Below, one piece after another: positions 31,714-40,182 of a DNA stretch of 64,000 nucleotides (positions are counted from its first letter, which is position 1; every line of letters starts with the position of its first letter). The DNA is from Mycolicibacterium parafortuitum (GTDB lineage Bacteria > Actinomycetota > Actinomycetes > Mycobacteriales > Mycobacteriaceae). The position numbers were made by a program, and so were the translations under genes. The DNA is taken from positions 62,001 through 126,000 of the forward strand of contig NZ_MVID01000015.1 of NCBI RefSeq assembly GCF_002086815.1, read 5' to 3'. The notes beneath the pieces are model-generated. The model had not been told where the DNA came from. It saw nothing but the letters and a program-made list of their open reading frames with translations, and did no database searches.

Positions 31714-32284
31714 CGTCGGACCCGCTCAGGGCACCGCGCCGGTAACCGTTGGTCCGGACGCAGATGTGGCCTTCGGGGTCCAGCGGCTCCTCGCACAGCG
31801 GGCACGGCGGCCGGCCCGCCGAGATGACCCGGTTGGAGCGGGCGGCGAACTGGCGGGCCGACTCGGGGGTCAGGAACACCCGCACCGCGTCGGGTCCGTC
31901 CTCGGCGTCGTCGAGCACGACGGACGCGTCGAACTCGGTCTCGGACACCGCGAGCAGCTCCACCACGACGGTCTGGGCTTCGGAGTCCCAGCCCAGGCCC
32001 ATCGTGCCGACGCGGAATTCGGCGTCGACGGGGGTGACCAGCGGGCTGAGGTCGTCGACGTCGGTGGTCTCGGGCGGGATCGGGGTGCCGAAGCGGCGGT
32101 TGATCTCGAGCAACAGCGCGGCGATCCGCTCGGCGAGCACCGCCACCTGCTGCTTTTCCAGAATGACCGAGATGACGCGCTTGTCGTGCACGGCCTGCAG
32201 GTAGAAGGTCCGGTTTCCCGGTTGGCCGACGGTCCCGGCCACGAAGCGGTCGGGTGTGCGGAAGACGTGGATTGCGCGGGCCAT
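31700..32284 (-). CDS. DUF3090 family protein (Rv2134c-like)
   Basis: 194 aa starting MARAIHVFRTPDRFVAGTV; this ATG (32284) matches the family N terminus, while an open extension to 32377 does not. The central part is rich in beta strands. The C terminus has a small treble-clef-like site, PPCPLCEEPLDPEGHICVRT, with Cys-x2-Cys and His-x-Cys that could bind zinc. DUF3090 (TIGR03847) occurs with the SCO1664-family protein and a phosphomutase in a conserved actinobacterial cluster. Function unknown; it overlaps the next gene, suggesting a complex or joint step. Confidence 0.85.
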   Translation of the reverse strand: MARAIHVFRTPDRFVAGTVGQPGNRTFYLQAVHDKRVISVILEKQQVAVLAERIAALLLEINRRFGTPIPPETTDVDDLSPLVTPVDAEFRVGTMGLGWDSEAQTVVVELLAVSETEFDASVVLDDAEDGPDAVRVFLTPESARQFAARSNRVISAGRPPCPLCEEPLDPEGHICVRTNGYRRGALSGSDDDEL

Positions 32285-32321
32285 GGCACTGTCCAAAATA
32301 CCGGCAAAGGTCAGGGCCGCG

Positions 32322-33014
32322 TCAGTCGGTGGACCCGCCCACCACCGCGTCGCCGGCCGGGACGTCTTTCGTCTCACTCGGGGGCTGGTTGAGGGCGGCG
32401 TTCAGCGCACCGCCGGTGTGGTTGACGTGGATCACGAACGGGCGCATCGGCGTGTAGCGGATCGCGCTGACCGATGCGGGGTCGGCGTTGATCCGCTGGA
32501 AGCTGTCCAGGTGGGTGCCGAGCGCGTCGGCGAGTACCGACTTGATCACGTCGCCGTGGGTGCAGGCGACCCACACCACGTCGCCGCCGTGTTCGTCGGC
32601 GAGCCTGCGGTCGTGTTCGCGGACCGCCGCGACGGCGCGGGCCTGGACGGCGGCCAGGCCCTCGCCGTCGGGGAACACCGCGGCGCTGGGTTGCTGCTGC
32701 ACCACCGCCCAGAGCGGCTCTTTGACCAGTTCGGCGATCTTGCGGCCCGTCCAGGACCCGTAGTCGACCTCGATGATGCGATCCTCGACGACCGGTTGCA
32801 GCCCGAGTGCGGCGGCCAGCGGTTCGACGGTGCGCTCACAGCGCAGCAGCGGTGAACGCACGATGGCCCGGATGGGCAGCCCGCCGAGCCGGTCGACCAG
32901 ACCCGAGGCCTGTTCACGGCCGCGGTCGTCGAGGTCGACCCCTTCCGAGCGGCCGGCCAGCGTGTGCGCGGTGTTCGACGTCGAGCGGCCATGCCGTACC
33001 AGCAGAACCGTCAT
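32322..33014 (-). CDS. Histidine-phosphatase-family protein (phosphomutase-like, Rv2135c-like)
   Basis: 230 aa, phosphoglycerate mutase superfamily. Catalytic RHGRST at residues 7-12 (phospho-accepting His8), second Arg in [10 protein letters not shown] near 53, acid in [11 protein letters not shown] near 82 and second catalytic His in [12 protein letters not shown] near 150. A proline-rich tail follows. It belongs to the family found with DUF3090 and SCO1664-like proteins (TIGR03848), which probably act as phosphatases on an unidentified metabolite. It overlaps uppP by 4 nt. Confidence 0.86.
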   Translation of the reverse strand: MTVLLVRHGRSTSNTAHTLAGRSEGVDLDDRGREQASGLVDRLGGLPIRAIVRSPLLRCERTVEPLAAALGLQPVVEDRIIEVDYGSWTGRKIAELVKEPLWAVVQQQPSAAVFPDGEGLAAVQARAVAAVREHDRRLADEHGGDVVWVACTHGDVIKSVLADALGTHLDSFQRINADPASVSAIRYTPMRPFVIHVNHTGGALNAALNQPPSETKDVPAGDAVVGGSTD

Positions 33015-33853
33015 ATCGCGGCCACCGTCCCTGTCGCGAGCAGCACGAGCACCACCGAGCCGAGGATGATGCGGTATCCGACGAACCAGTACATGCTGTG
33101 CCGGACCAGGAAGCGCAGGAACCACGCCACCGCGGCGTAGCCGACGACGAACGCGATCACGATCGACACCACCAGCTGCGGGCCGGTGGCGCTCATCCCC
33201 TCCCCGACCGGTGCGAACGCGTCGGGCAGCGAGAACAGGCCGGACGCGAACACCGCCGGGATCGCGAGCAGGAACCCGAACCGGGCCGCCAACTCGCGCT
33301 CCATACCGAGGAACAGGCCCGCGCTGATCGTCGCGCCCGAGCGCGACACCCCGGGCACCAGCGCCAGACACTGCGCGAAACCGACGATCACCGCGTCACG
33401 CCAGGTGAGTTGTTCGACCCGGCGGGTCTGCCTGCCCACGTATTCGGCGGCCGCGATCACGACCGAGAACACGATCATCGCGGTGGCCACCAGCCATAGA
33501 TTGCGTGCGCCGGTCCGGATCTCGTCTTTGAACAGCAGGCCGATGACGCTGATCGGCAGGGTGCCGATGATCACCCACCAGCCCAGCCAGTAGTCGGCGT
33601 CGCGCCGCTCGGCGGTGAACAGACCGGCAAACCACGCCTTGACGATCCGCACGATGTCGCGGGCGAAGAACACCAGCACCGCGGCCTCGGTGCCGAGCTG
33701 GCTGACTGCGGTGAACGACGCGCCCGCGTCATCGTCGAAGAACACCCGCGAGGTGATGGCGAGGTGACCGGACGACGAGACGGGCAGGAATTCGGTGAGT
33801 CCCTGCAGCACCGACAGGACGACGACCTGCAGCCACGACATCTCCCCCGTCAC
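33011..33853 (-). CDS. uppP: Undecaprenyl-diphosphatase UppP (BacA)
   Basis: 280 aa membrane enzyme that dephosphorylates the C55 lipid carrier (decaprenyl in mycobacteria) for reuse in wall synthesis and confers bacitracin resistance. About eight transmembrane helices. The two active-site loops are [17 protein letters not shown] near the start and [15 protein letters not shown] near 165. GTG 33853 is used here; ATG 33841 (MSWLQVV) is four codons inside and lacks a well-spaced ribosome-binding site. It heads the uppP-phosphomutase-DUF3090-SCO1664-cysQ-mshC series. Confidence 0.95.
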   Translation of the reverse strand: MTGEMSWLQVVVLSVLQGLTEFLPVSSSGHLAITSRVFFDDDAGASFTAVSQLGTEAAVLVFFARDIVRIVKAWFAGLFTAERRDADYWLGWWVIIGTLPISVIGLLFKDEIRTGARNLWLVATAMIVFSVVIAAAEYVGRQTRRVEQLTWRDAVIVGFAQCLALVPGVSRSGATISAGLFLGMERELAARFGFLLAIPAVFASGLFSLPDAFAPVGEGMSATGPQLVVSIVIAFVVGYAAVAWFLRFLVRHSMYWFVGYRIILGSVVLVLLATGTVAAI

Positions 33854-33899
33854 GACGACGACCGTACCGTGGCGCGGGAAGCGGGGCTCGGCGCGGCTG

Positions 33900-34211
33900 T
33901 CAGCGCACGGAGCGCGTCACCGGCTGGGCGTCGGCGACGGTGTCACGGACCGCGGCGATCACGCTGCGCTCGTCGGTCATGTCGATATCGGTGAGCTTGC
34001 GGCTGGCCGTCGCGACGATGTCCTCGGCCTGCGGTACCGGGCCGCGCAGCCGGGGGCGGTACACCTCGACCACCAGCGACTGGCGCTCGACATAGAACGA
34101 GAAGCTGCGGCCGTCGCCGAGCTGACCGAACCCGCTGGCGTGCACGCCGGTGGTGACGTCCTCGACGACGAATCCCTGCCGGGCCACATCGTTGTCCGCC
34201 GCAAGGGTCAT
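33900..34211 (-). CDS. Conserved hypothetical protein (Rv2137c position)
   Basis: 103 aa if started at ATG 34211; ATG codons at 34223 and 34259 are also in frame. The core reads [20 protein letters not shown], then [19 protein letters not shown] and [19 protein letters not shown], a small soluble alpha/beta protein without a catalytic motif that I know. It is positioned as Rv2137c, between uppP and the divergent lppL. An inverted repeat overlaps the two nearer start codons, so the start choice and its control are linked. Function unknown. Confidence 0.7.
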   Translation of the reverse strand: MTLAADNDVARQGFVVEDVTTGVHASGFGQLGDGRSFSFYVERQSLVVEVYRPRLRGPVPQAEDIVATASRKLTDIDMTDERSVIAAVRDTVADAQPVTRSVR

Positions 34212-34223
34212 GGTATGTACCAT
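34210..34223. promoter_or_regulatory. Inverted repeat at the start of the Rv2137c-like gene
   Basis: ATGGTA-TG-TACCAT, perfect 6-bp arms, covers the ATG candidates at 34211 and 34223 and lies 110 bp before lppL. It might be an operator for one or both divergent genes, or a start-masking hairpin. Confidence 0.35.
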
Positions 34224-34332
34224 ACCGGCATCTGATCCGACCGCTGTCTCAGAGCCCATGGGTCGACTGCGCGCTGTTGCATAGACTGGCTCCTCGGTCG
34301 AATTTCAACCCACCCGAAACGAGAGCTACCCG

Positions 34333-35373
34333 TTGTCTGCCCACCCAAACTCCGCAGTCCGGGCCGGTCGCTGGGCCGCCTCCGCAGTGGCGCTGGTGGT
34401 GATCGCCGGGTGTTCGTCCAATCCCGTCGACGCGCCGCCGCCGACGATCACACCTGCGCGCGCCGCGGACTCCCCCGCCGCGGCCGAGGCCCCGGCCGGA
34501 ACCGTCCTCCCGCTGGCACAGCCGGGACAGGCCGCGGTGTTCGACGACGCGACGGCGCGCCTGGTGGTGCTGTCCTCCGGCGCGGACCGCTCGACGGTGA
34601 CGCTGATCGACGCGGCGGCCGCGCCGACCTCGGTGGAGCTGGAATCCGAGGCAACCGCCGTGGCCGGCGACGGCGACGGCACGGCGTATCTGGCGACCCG
34701 GGGCGGGTACCTGCGCCTGGACATCGACACCGGTGCGGTGACACGGGTCGACGTGGACGGGCAGCAGGATGTCGAGTTCACCGCGATCACGCGCCGCGCC
34801 GACGGACGGATCGTGCTGGGCAGCGCCGACGGCGCCGTCGTCACGACCTCACCCGACGGCGGCGTCGAGGCCCGCCTGAAGATGTTCGCGCGCGTGGATG
34901 CCCTTGTCGCACAGGACGATATCGTCGTCGTTCTGGATCGCGGGCAGACGTCGGTGACGACGCTGAACCCGGACGGGACGAACTCCGAGCACGCGCTGCG
35001 CGCCGGTGACGGCGCCACCACGATGGCCACCGACGGCGCGGGCCGGGTGCTCGTCGCCGACACCCGTGGCGACGAGCTGCTGGTGTACGGGGTCCGGCCG
35101 CTGATCCTGCGGCAGCGCTACCCGGTGCCGGACGCGCCGTACGGCATCGCAGGCTCGCAGAACCCGCAAGGGCTCGCCTGGGTGGCGCAGACGGCGTCCA
35201 ACACCGTGGTTGGTTACGATCTGGCGACCGGCATCCCCGTCGAAAAGGTGCGATACCCGACCGTGCAGCAACCGAACTCCCTGGCCTACGCCGACACCAC
35301 CGACACCCTGTACGTGGTGTCGGGCTCCGGCGCCGGGGTGCAGGTCATCACCGGTGCCGGCGGTGCCGGATGA
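34333..35373 (+). CDS. lppL: Lipoprotein LppL-like (Rv2138)
   Basis: 346 aa from TTG 34333. Signal peptide with lipobox VIAGC (Cys at 27), then an Ala/Pro-rich linker and a repeat-rich domain (about 60-340). There the pattern of short beta strands, such as [38 protein letters not shown] and [16 protein letters not shown], indicates a beta-propeller. It is anchored on the outer membrane face of the cell; the partner is unknown. Stop and the next start overlap (ATGA), followed by pyrD, as in M. tuberculosis. The TTG start is weakly supported by a GAGAG upstream. Confidence 0.88.
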   Translation: MSAHPNSAVRAGRWAASAVALVVIAGCSSNPVDAPPPTITPARAADSPAAAEAPAGTVLPLAQPGQAAVFDDATARLVVLSSGADRSTVTLIDAAAAPTSVELESEATAVAGDGDGTAYLATRGGYLRLDIDTGAVTRVDVDGQQDVEFTAITRRADGRIVLGSADGAVVTTSPDGGVEARLKMFARVDALVAQDDIVVVLDRGQTSVTTLNPDGTNSEHALRAGDGATTMATDGAGRVLVADTRGDELLVYGVRPLILRQRYPVPDAPYGIAGSQNPQGLAWVAQTASNTVVGYDLATGIPVEKVRYPTVQQPNSLAYADTTDTLYVVSGSGAGVQVITGAGGAG

Positions 35374-35630
35374 GTGTGGGCCGAGCCAGGATGCCTGCGG
35401 CGTGGAGCCAGGCCGTCGCCGAGGACTCCACCGAGTACGAGTGGATCCCGCTGCGCCTGCCGCCCGACGTGACCAGGGTGACCGCGTCGATCCGGCTGTC
35501 CATCGAGGCCGAGTACCGCGGCTGGGAACTCAACCGGGTCCGGCTGTACACCGACGGGTCACGACGGGTGTTACTGCGCCGCAAGAAGCGCGCGGACGGC
35601 CCCGCGGGACCCGATCAGCCGGGGTTGTGA
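35370..35630 (+). CDS. DUF5703 family small protein
   Basis: 86 aa. The core [20 protein letters not shown] and [20 protein letters not shown] is a small beta-rich domain, followed by a basic RRKKRADG tail. It overlaps lppL upstream (ATGA) and pyrD downstream (TGATG), so the three genes are tightly coupled. DUF5703 proteins are conserved in actinobacteria next to pyrD; no activity is known. The basic tail could contact nucleic acid or membrane, which is only a guess. Confidence 0.8.
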   Translation: MSVGRARMPAAWSQAVAEDSTEYEWIPLRLPPDVTRVTASIRLSIEAEYRGWELNRVRLYTDGSRRVLLRRKKRADGPAGPDQPGL

Positions 35631-36691
35631 TGTACACGGCACTGCGCAAAGCCCTGTTCCTGGTCCCGCCCGAAACCGTCCACACCTGGGTGTTCGCCGG
35701 GTTGCGGGCCGCGACCGGGCCGGCCCCGCTGCGCCGCGGGCTGGCACGGCGTCTCGCACCGCACGATCCGGCGCTGGCCTCCACCGTGTTCGGGGTCCGC
35801 TTCCCGGCACCACTGGGTCTGGCCGCGGGTTTCGACAAGGACGGTCTGGGCGTACACACTTGGGGTGCACTGGGTTTCGGTTATGCCGAGGTCGGCACCG
35901 TGACCGCGCAGGCGCAGCCCGGCAATCCGGAGCCGCGGCTGTTCCGGCTGCCCGCCGACCGCGCACTGCTGAACCGGATGGGCTTCAACAACCACGGGTC
36001 GGCCGCGCTCGCGCAGCGACTCGCGCGCAGCGCAGCGGACGTGCCGATCGGCGTGAACATCGGCAAGACGAAGGTCACCGCGCCGGAGGACGCCCCGGCG
36101 GACTACGCCGAGAGCGCCCGGCTGCTCGGCTCGCTGGCCGCCTACCTGGTGGTGAACGTCAGCTCGCCGAACACCCCTGGGCTGCGGGACCTGCAGTCGG
36201 TCGAATCGCTGCGGCCCATCCTGTCCGCCGTCCTGGCCGAGACGTCGACGCCGGTGCTGGTCAAGATCGCCCCCGACCTCGCCGACCGCGACATCGACGA
36301 GATCGCCGATCTCGCAGTGGAACTCGGCCTGGCCGGGATCGTCGCGACCAACACCACGATCTCGCGCGACGGGCTGGCCACCCCCGGGGTCGCCGACCTC
36401 GGCGCTGGGGGGGTCTCGGGTCCGCCGGTCGCCCGCCGCGCACTGGAGGTGCTGCGCCGCCTGCACGCCCGCGTCGGTGACCGGCTGGTGCTGATCAGCG
36501 TCGGCGGCATCGAGACCGCCGACGACGCGTGGGAACGGATCACCGCGGGCGCGTCACTGCTGCAGGGCTACACCGGGTTCGTCTACGGCGGCGGGACGTG
36601 GGCCAAGACGATCAACGACGGCATCGCCGAACGCCTCCGCGCGCACGGGTTCTCCGGGCTGGCGGAGGCGGTCGGCTCGGCCGCGCGGTAG
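35630..36691 (+). CDS. pyrD: Dihydroorotate dehydrogenase (quinone), class 2
   Basis: Membrane-associated flavoenzyme that oxidises dihydroorotate to orotate and passes electrons to menaquinone, the fourth step of pyrimidine synthesis. 353 aa. The N-terminal helices ([20 protein letters not shown]) form the quinone channel. FMN and substrate motifs: [10 protein letters not shown] near 64, RMGFNNHG near 118, catalytic Ser in [15 protein letters not shown] near 178, TNTTISRDG near 243, [15 protein letters not shown] near 291, GYTGFVYGG near 318. Starts within the DUF5703 stop. Confidence 0.96.
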   Translation: MYTALRKALFLVPPETVHTWVFAGLRAATGPAPLRRGLARRLAPHDPALASTVFGVRFPAPLGLAAGFDKDGLGVHTWGALGFGYAEVGTVTAQAQPGNPEPRLFRLPADRALLNRMGFNNHGSAALAQRLARSAADVPIGVNIGKTKVTAPEDAPADYAESARLLGSLAAYLVVNVSSPNTPGLRDLQSVESLRPILSAVLAETSTPVLVKIAPDLADRDIDEIADLAVELGLAGIVATNTTISRDGLATPGVADLGAGGVSGPPVARRALEVLRRLHARVGDRLVLISVGGIETADDAWERITAGASLLQGYTGFVYGGGTWAKTINDGIAERLRAHGFSGLAEAVGSAAR

Positions 36692-36698
36692 CGCCGCG

Positions 36699-37235
36699 CT
36701 ACTTCTGCTCGTAGGTGCCGGTGATCAGGGCACGGGCGATCGCGTGCCCGAACAGGTTGAACCCGAGGTAGGCCGGGGTCGCGTCGGCGGGCACGTCGAG
36801 CTTCTCGACACCGACCGCGTGCACCGCGACGATGTAGCGGTGCGGGCCGTGACCGGCCGGCGGGGCGGCGCCGATGAACCGCTTCAGACCGGCGTCGTTG
36901 GCCAAAGTGACTGCGTCACCGGGGAATCCCTGTGCGCTGCCGTCACCGACACCCGCGGGCAGGTCGGTGACCGTCGCGGGCAGGTTGAACACGGCCCAGT
37001 GCCAGAAACCCGACGCCGTCGGCGCGTCGGGGTCGTAGACGGTGACGGCGAAGCTGCGGGTCTCCTCGGGGAAGCCCGACCAGCTCAACTGCGGAGAGAT
37101 GTCGGAGCCGCCTGCGCCCATGATGCCGCTGACCTGATCGTTGCCCCACGGCTGCCCGTCGGTGAACGACTCGGAGGTGACGGTGAAGGTGGGCAGTTGC
37201 GGCAGGAACGAATACGGGTCGTAGTCAAACGCCAT
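36699..37235 (-). CDS. PEBP/YbhB family protein (Rv2140c-like)
   Basis: 178 aa phosphatidylethanolamine-binding-protein fold. Ligand-site motifs are present: [22 protein letters not shown] near 45 (split: [21 protein letters not shown]), [19 protein letters not shown] near 70, [12 protein letters not shown] near 133. It has no signal peptide. The M. tuberculosis orthologue binds ligands in vitro but its physiological role is unsettled. It is convergent with pyrD (7-nt gap) and lies downstream of the M20 peptidase gene on the same strand. Confidence 0.93.
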   Translation of the reverse strand: MAFDYDPYSFLPQLPTFTVTSESFTDGQPWGNDQVSGIMGAGGSDISPQLSWSGFPEETRSFAVTVYDPDAPTASGFWHWAVFNLPATVTDLPAGVGDGSAQGFPGDAVTLANDAGLKRFIGAAPPAGHGPHRYIVAVHAVGVEKLDVPADATPAYLGFNLFGHAIARALITGTYEQK

Positions 37236-37262
37236 GAGGGGAAGATCCTTTCGGTTGGATTT

Positions 37263-38609
37263 CTACGAGTGCAGCAGGAAGTGCTCGAGCACCTGCGCGC
37301 CGAACTGCAGCGCATCGACAGGTACCCGTTCGTCGACGCCGTGGAACAGGGCGGCGAAGTCCAGATCGGGCGGCAGCCGCAGCGGGGCGAAACCGAAGCA
37401 GCGAATTCCCAAGCGGGCGAAGTGTTTTGCGTCGGTACCGCCGGAGAGCATGTACGGCACGGTGCGCGCATCCGGATCGGTGGCCAGGATCGCGCCGTTC
37501 ATCGCGTCGAGCAGCGCACCCTCGAACGGAGTCTCATACGACGGCAGGTTGGTGATCCACTCCCGGGTGACGTCGGGGCCGATGATCTCGTCGACCTCGC
37601 GCTCGAACGCGGCGAGCCGGCCGGGCAGCACCCGGCAGTCGATCACGGCCTCCGCGGTGCCGGGGATCACGTTGGCCTTGTAGCCGGCCTTGAGCATCGT
37701 CGGGTTCGCGGTGTCGCGCAGCGTGGCGCCCACGATGCGCGCGATGCCGCCGAGCTTGGCGACCGTGCCGTCGAGATCGGGGGACGCGGGATCGAACGAG
37801 TAGCCCGTCTCCTCGGAGACGGCGGTGAGGAACTGTTCGACCGATTCGGTCAGCACGATCGGGAAACGGTGCCTGCCGAGCCTGGCGACGGCCTCCGACA
37901 GCACGGTGACGGCGTTGTCGTCGTGCACCATCGAGCCGTGCCCGGCGCGGCCCCGTGCGGTCAGGCGCATCCACAGCATCGCCTTCTCGGCGGTCTCGAT
38001 CAGGTACAGCCGGCGTTCCCCGCCGTCGCGGCGCGGCACCGTCAGCGAGAACCCGCCGACCTCACCGACGGCCTCGGTGACGCCGTCGAACAGGTCGGGA
38101 CGGTTCTCGACCAGCCATTTGCAGCCGAAGTTGCCGCCGGCCTCCTCATCGGAGACGAACGCGAACACCAGGTCGCGCGGCGGCACGATGCCCGCGCGCT
38201 TGAAGTGCCGGGCGACCGCGATGAGCATCCCGACCATGTCCTTCATGTCGACCGCGCCGCGCCCCCACACGTAGCCGTCCTCGACCGCCCCGGAGAACGG
38301 GTGCACACTCCAGTCCGACGCCTCGGCGGGCACGACGTCCAGGTGCCCGTGCAGCATCAGCGCGCCGCGGGAGCGGTCGGCGCCCTCCAGCCGCGCGAAC
38401 ACGTTGGCCCGCCCCGGCGCGCCGGCCTCGACGTACTCGCAGGTGTAGCCGACCTCGGAGAGTTGGTCGGCGACCCAGCGCGCGCAATCGGCCTCACCCT
38501 TGGTGGTGGCCGGCTCCCCGGTGTTGGAGGTGTCGAACCGGATGAGCGAGCTGACGAGGTGGACGACCTCGTCGCTCGGCGTGGGCTGACCACCCGTGGA
38601 ACCAGTCAC
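37263..38609 (-). CDS. M20-family metallopeptidase (ArgE/DapE/carboxypeptidase type, Rv2141c-like)
   Basis: 448 aa. Zinc ligands and catalytic residues: His and Asp in MLHGHLDVVPAE near 90, bridging Asp in WGRGAVDMKD near 123, catalytic Glu and ligand in FVSDEEAGGNFG near 157, and a C-terminal His in GGTDAKHFARLG near 400. A dimerisation domain (about 190-310) is inserted. It would hydrolyse an N-acyl amino acid or a dipeptide; the exact substrate is unknown. GTG 38609 was chosen behind AAAGGGA; GTG 38630 is in frame. Confidence 0.92.
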   Translation of the reverse strand: MTGSTGGQPTPSDEVVHLVSSLIRFDTSNTGEPATTKGEADCARWVADQLSEVGYTCEYVEAGAPGRANVFARLEGADRSRGALMLHGHLDVVPAEASDWSVHPFSGAVEDGYVWGRGAVDMKDMVGMLIAVARHFKRAGIVPPRDLVFAFVSDEEAGGNFGCKWLVENRPDLFDGVTEAVGEVGGFSLTVPRRDGGERRLYLIETAEKAMLWMRLTARGRAGHGSMVHDDNAVTVLSEAVARLGRHRFPIVLTESVEQFLTAVSEETGYSFDPASPDLDGTVAKLGGIARIVGATLRDTANPTMLKAGYKANVIPGTAEAVIDCRVLPGRLAAFEREVDEIIGPDVTREWITNLPSYETPFEGALLDAMNGAILATDPDARTVPYMLSGGTDAKHFARLGIRCFGFAPLRLPPDLDFAALFHGVDERVPVDALQFGAQVLEHFLLHS

Positions 38610-38688
38610 CGTCCCTTTGTAACACTGCACGGGTCTGCCGGTTTGGGCCCGGGGCGGCTCATCCGTTAGCCTTAGGCGCTCACATCGG

Positions 38689-38774
38689 GTCCGAGTGGCG
38701 GAATGGCAGACGCGCTAGCTTGAGGTGCTAGTGCCCTATTAACGGGCGTGGGGGTTCAAGTCCCCCCTCGGACA
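38689..38774 (+). tRNA. tRNA-Leu(GAG)
   Basis: 86 nt. Acceptor arms GTCCGAG (38689-38695) and CTCGGAC (38767-38773) with discriminator A. The anticodon stem CTAGC/GCTAG encloses the loop TTGAGGT, anticodon GAG. It has a long class II variable arm typical of Leu (stem GCCC...GGGC) and T arm GGGGG-TTCAAGT-CCCCC. CCA is not encoded. It reads CUC and CUU codons. The conserved M. tuberculosis-like block stops here; the next genes to the right are accessory. Confidence 0.96.
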
Positions 38775-38781
38775 CTCCAGA

Positions 38782-40107
38782 ATGGTCGTAATGACCCAGA
38801 ACTCCTCCTCGCGAGGTCACCCCGGCAGTCCCCCTCGCGAGCTCGCCCTCGACCTCTACCGGTCGGCCGCGGTGATGCTCGTCGTGATCGGTCACTGGCT
38901 GTTGTCGGTGATGACCTACCGCGACGGCGAGTTCGGCCGCGACAATCCCCTCGTCCTGATGCCGTGGACGCAGTGGCTCACCTGGGGCTTCCAGGTGGTG
39001 CCGGTGTTCTTCGCGGTCGCGGGTTACGCGAGCGCGGTGTCATGGAGCCGTCGGGACGCCGCGGCCTCACGCCAGGAATGGGTCCGCCGCCGCGTCGCCC
39101 GGGTGCTCGGTCCGACCGCCGTCTACGCCGGGTTCGTCCTCGTCGTGATGGGCGCGTTGAAGATCGGCGGCATCGACGGCGCGGTTCTCGAGCTCGGCGG
39201 CTGGGCGGTCGCGATGCACTTGTGGTTCCTGGCCGTGTACCTGATGGTCGTCGCGCTGACACCGCTCGCCGTCGCCGCCAATCGACGCTGGGGCCTCGCC
39301 GCGCCGGCCGCCCTCGCGGTATGCCTGGTCGTCGTCGACGTGGTGGGCATCGTCACGGGCTACAACGAGATCCGGATGGCGAACTACTTCTTCTGCTGGG
39401 CGGCGGTCTACCAGCTCGGGATCGCCTGGCACGGCGGCCTTCTGGGCCGGCGCCTGCTGGCCGGGATGGCAGCGGCCGCGGCGGTCGCACTCCCGCTGCT
39501 GGTGACGTGGGGGCCGTACCCGGTCGCGATGATCGGGGTGCCCGGCGATCGGGTGGAGAACTCCGCGCCGCCGTCGGCGGCACTGCTCGCGTTGGCCACG
39601 GTGCAGATCGGGGTGCTGTTCGCGATCGTGCCGCTGCTCAACCGTGCGCTCACCCGCGGGGCGTGGCCGAGGATCCTCGGCGTCGCGAACAACAACGTGA
39701 TGGCGCTGTACCTGTGGCACATGATGCCGGTCATCGTCGTGACCGTGGTCGCGTATCCGGCCGGTCTGCTGCCGCAGCCACCGCTCGGTTCGGGCGCCTG
39801 GTGGCTGGCCCGCCTTGAGTGGGAACTGGTGCTGGCCGTAGTGACCGCGGCGCTGCTGTGCCTGTTGTTCTGGCAGCGCCGGTTCTTCGCGGCGGCGGCG
39901 CCGACGTTCGCCGTGCCGGTGCCCGCCGGGGTGGCCGAGGGGATGCTGTACGCCGGGACCGGGGCGTGCGCGCTGGCGCTGAGCCTGTTGTCCTCGAACG
40001 GTTTCGCACCGCACGGTGAGTTCCCGGCGGCGACGGCGGTGTTGTTCGTCGCGGGGGTCCTGCTCGTCGGGGCCCGCCCGCGGGTCAGAGCGCAGACACA
40101 GGCGTAA
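38782..40107 (+). CDS. Acyltransferase-3 family membrane protein
   Basis: 441 aa with about ten transmembrane helices. Family hallmarks: ELALDLYRSAAVMLVVIGHWL (first helix with the catalytic-type His, about 20-40), VPVFFAVAGYASAVSW near 74, RRRVARVLGPT near 103 and ALYLWHMMPVI near 315. Such proteins move acyl groups onto extracytoplasmic sugars or lipids, for example polysaccharide O-acetylation. No sugar-synthesis genes are adjacent, so the acceptor cannot be guessed. The start (38782) is only 7 nt after the tRNA; ATG 38791 is the alternative. Confidence 0.82.
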   Translation: MVVMTQNSSSRGHPGSPPRELALDLYRSAAVMLVVIGHWLLSVMTYRDGEFGRDNPLVLMPWTQWLTWGFQVVPVFFAVAGYASAVSWSRRDAAASRQEWVRRRVARVLGPTAVYAGFVLVVMGALKIGGIDGAVLELGGWAVAMHLWFLAVYLMVVALTPLAVAANRRWGLAAPAALAVCLVVVDVVGIVTGYNEIRMANYFFCWAAVYQLGIAWHGGLLGRRLLAGMAAAAAVALPLLVTWGPYPVAMIGVPGDRVENSAPPSAALLALATVQIGVLFAIVPLLNRALTRGAWPRILGVANNNVMALYLWHMMPVIVVTVVAYPAGLLPQPPLGSGAWWLARLEWELVLAVVTAALLCLLFWQRRFFAAAAPTFAVPVPAGVAEGMLYAGTGACALALSLLSSNGFAPHGEFPAATAVLFVAGVLLVGARPRVRAQTQA

Positions 40108-40110
40108 GCC

Positions 40111-40151
40111 GCCAACGTGCGCAAACTTCACGCATTGCGCGGCGTGTTGGC
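40111..40151. terminator. Imperfect hairpin between acyltransferase and nasN
   Basis: GCCAAC then GCGCAA on the left pair with TTGCGC then GTTGGC on the right, with an asymmetric internal loop and a 10-nt apical loop. It lies just after the acyltransferase stop and 32 nt beyond the nasN stop, so it may end both converging transcripts. No T run. Confidence 0.4.
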
Positions 40152-40182
40152 TGCAGACACGCACGCTCGCGGGAAATGGGGA

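Noticed and set aside
32285-32377. N-terminal extension of the DUF3090 protein
   Set aside because: The frame is open but the family N terminus MARAIHVF starts at 32284 and the upstream residues look random.
38689-38774. tRNA-Leu as an integration site of a genomic island
   Set aside because: No integrase gene follows and I saw no second copy of the tRNA 3' end in the window.
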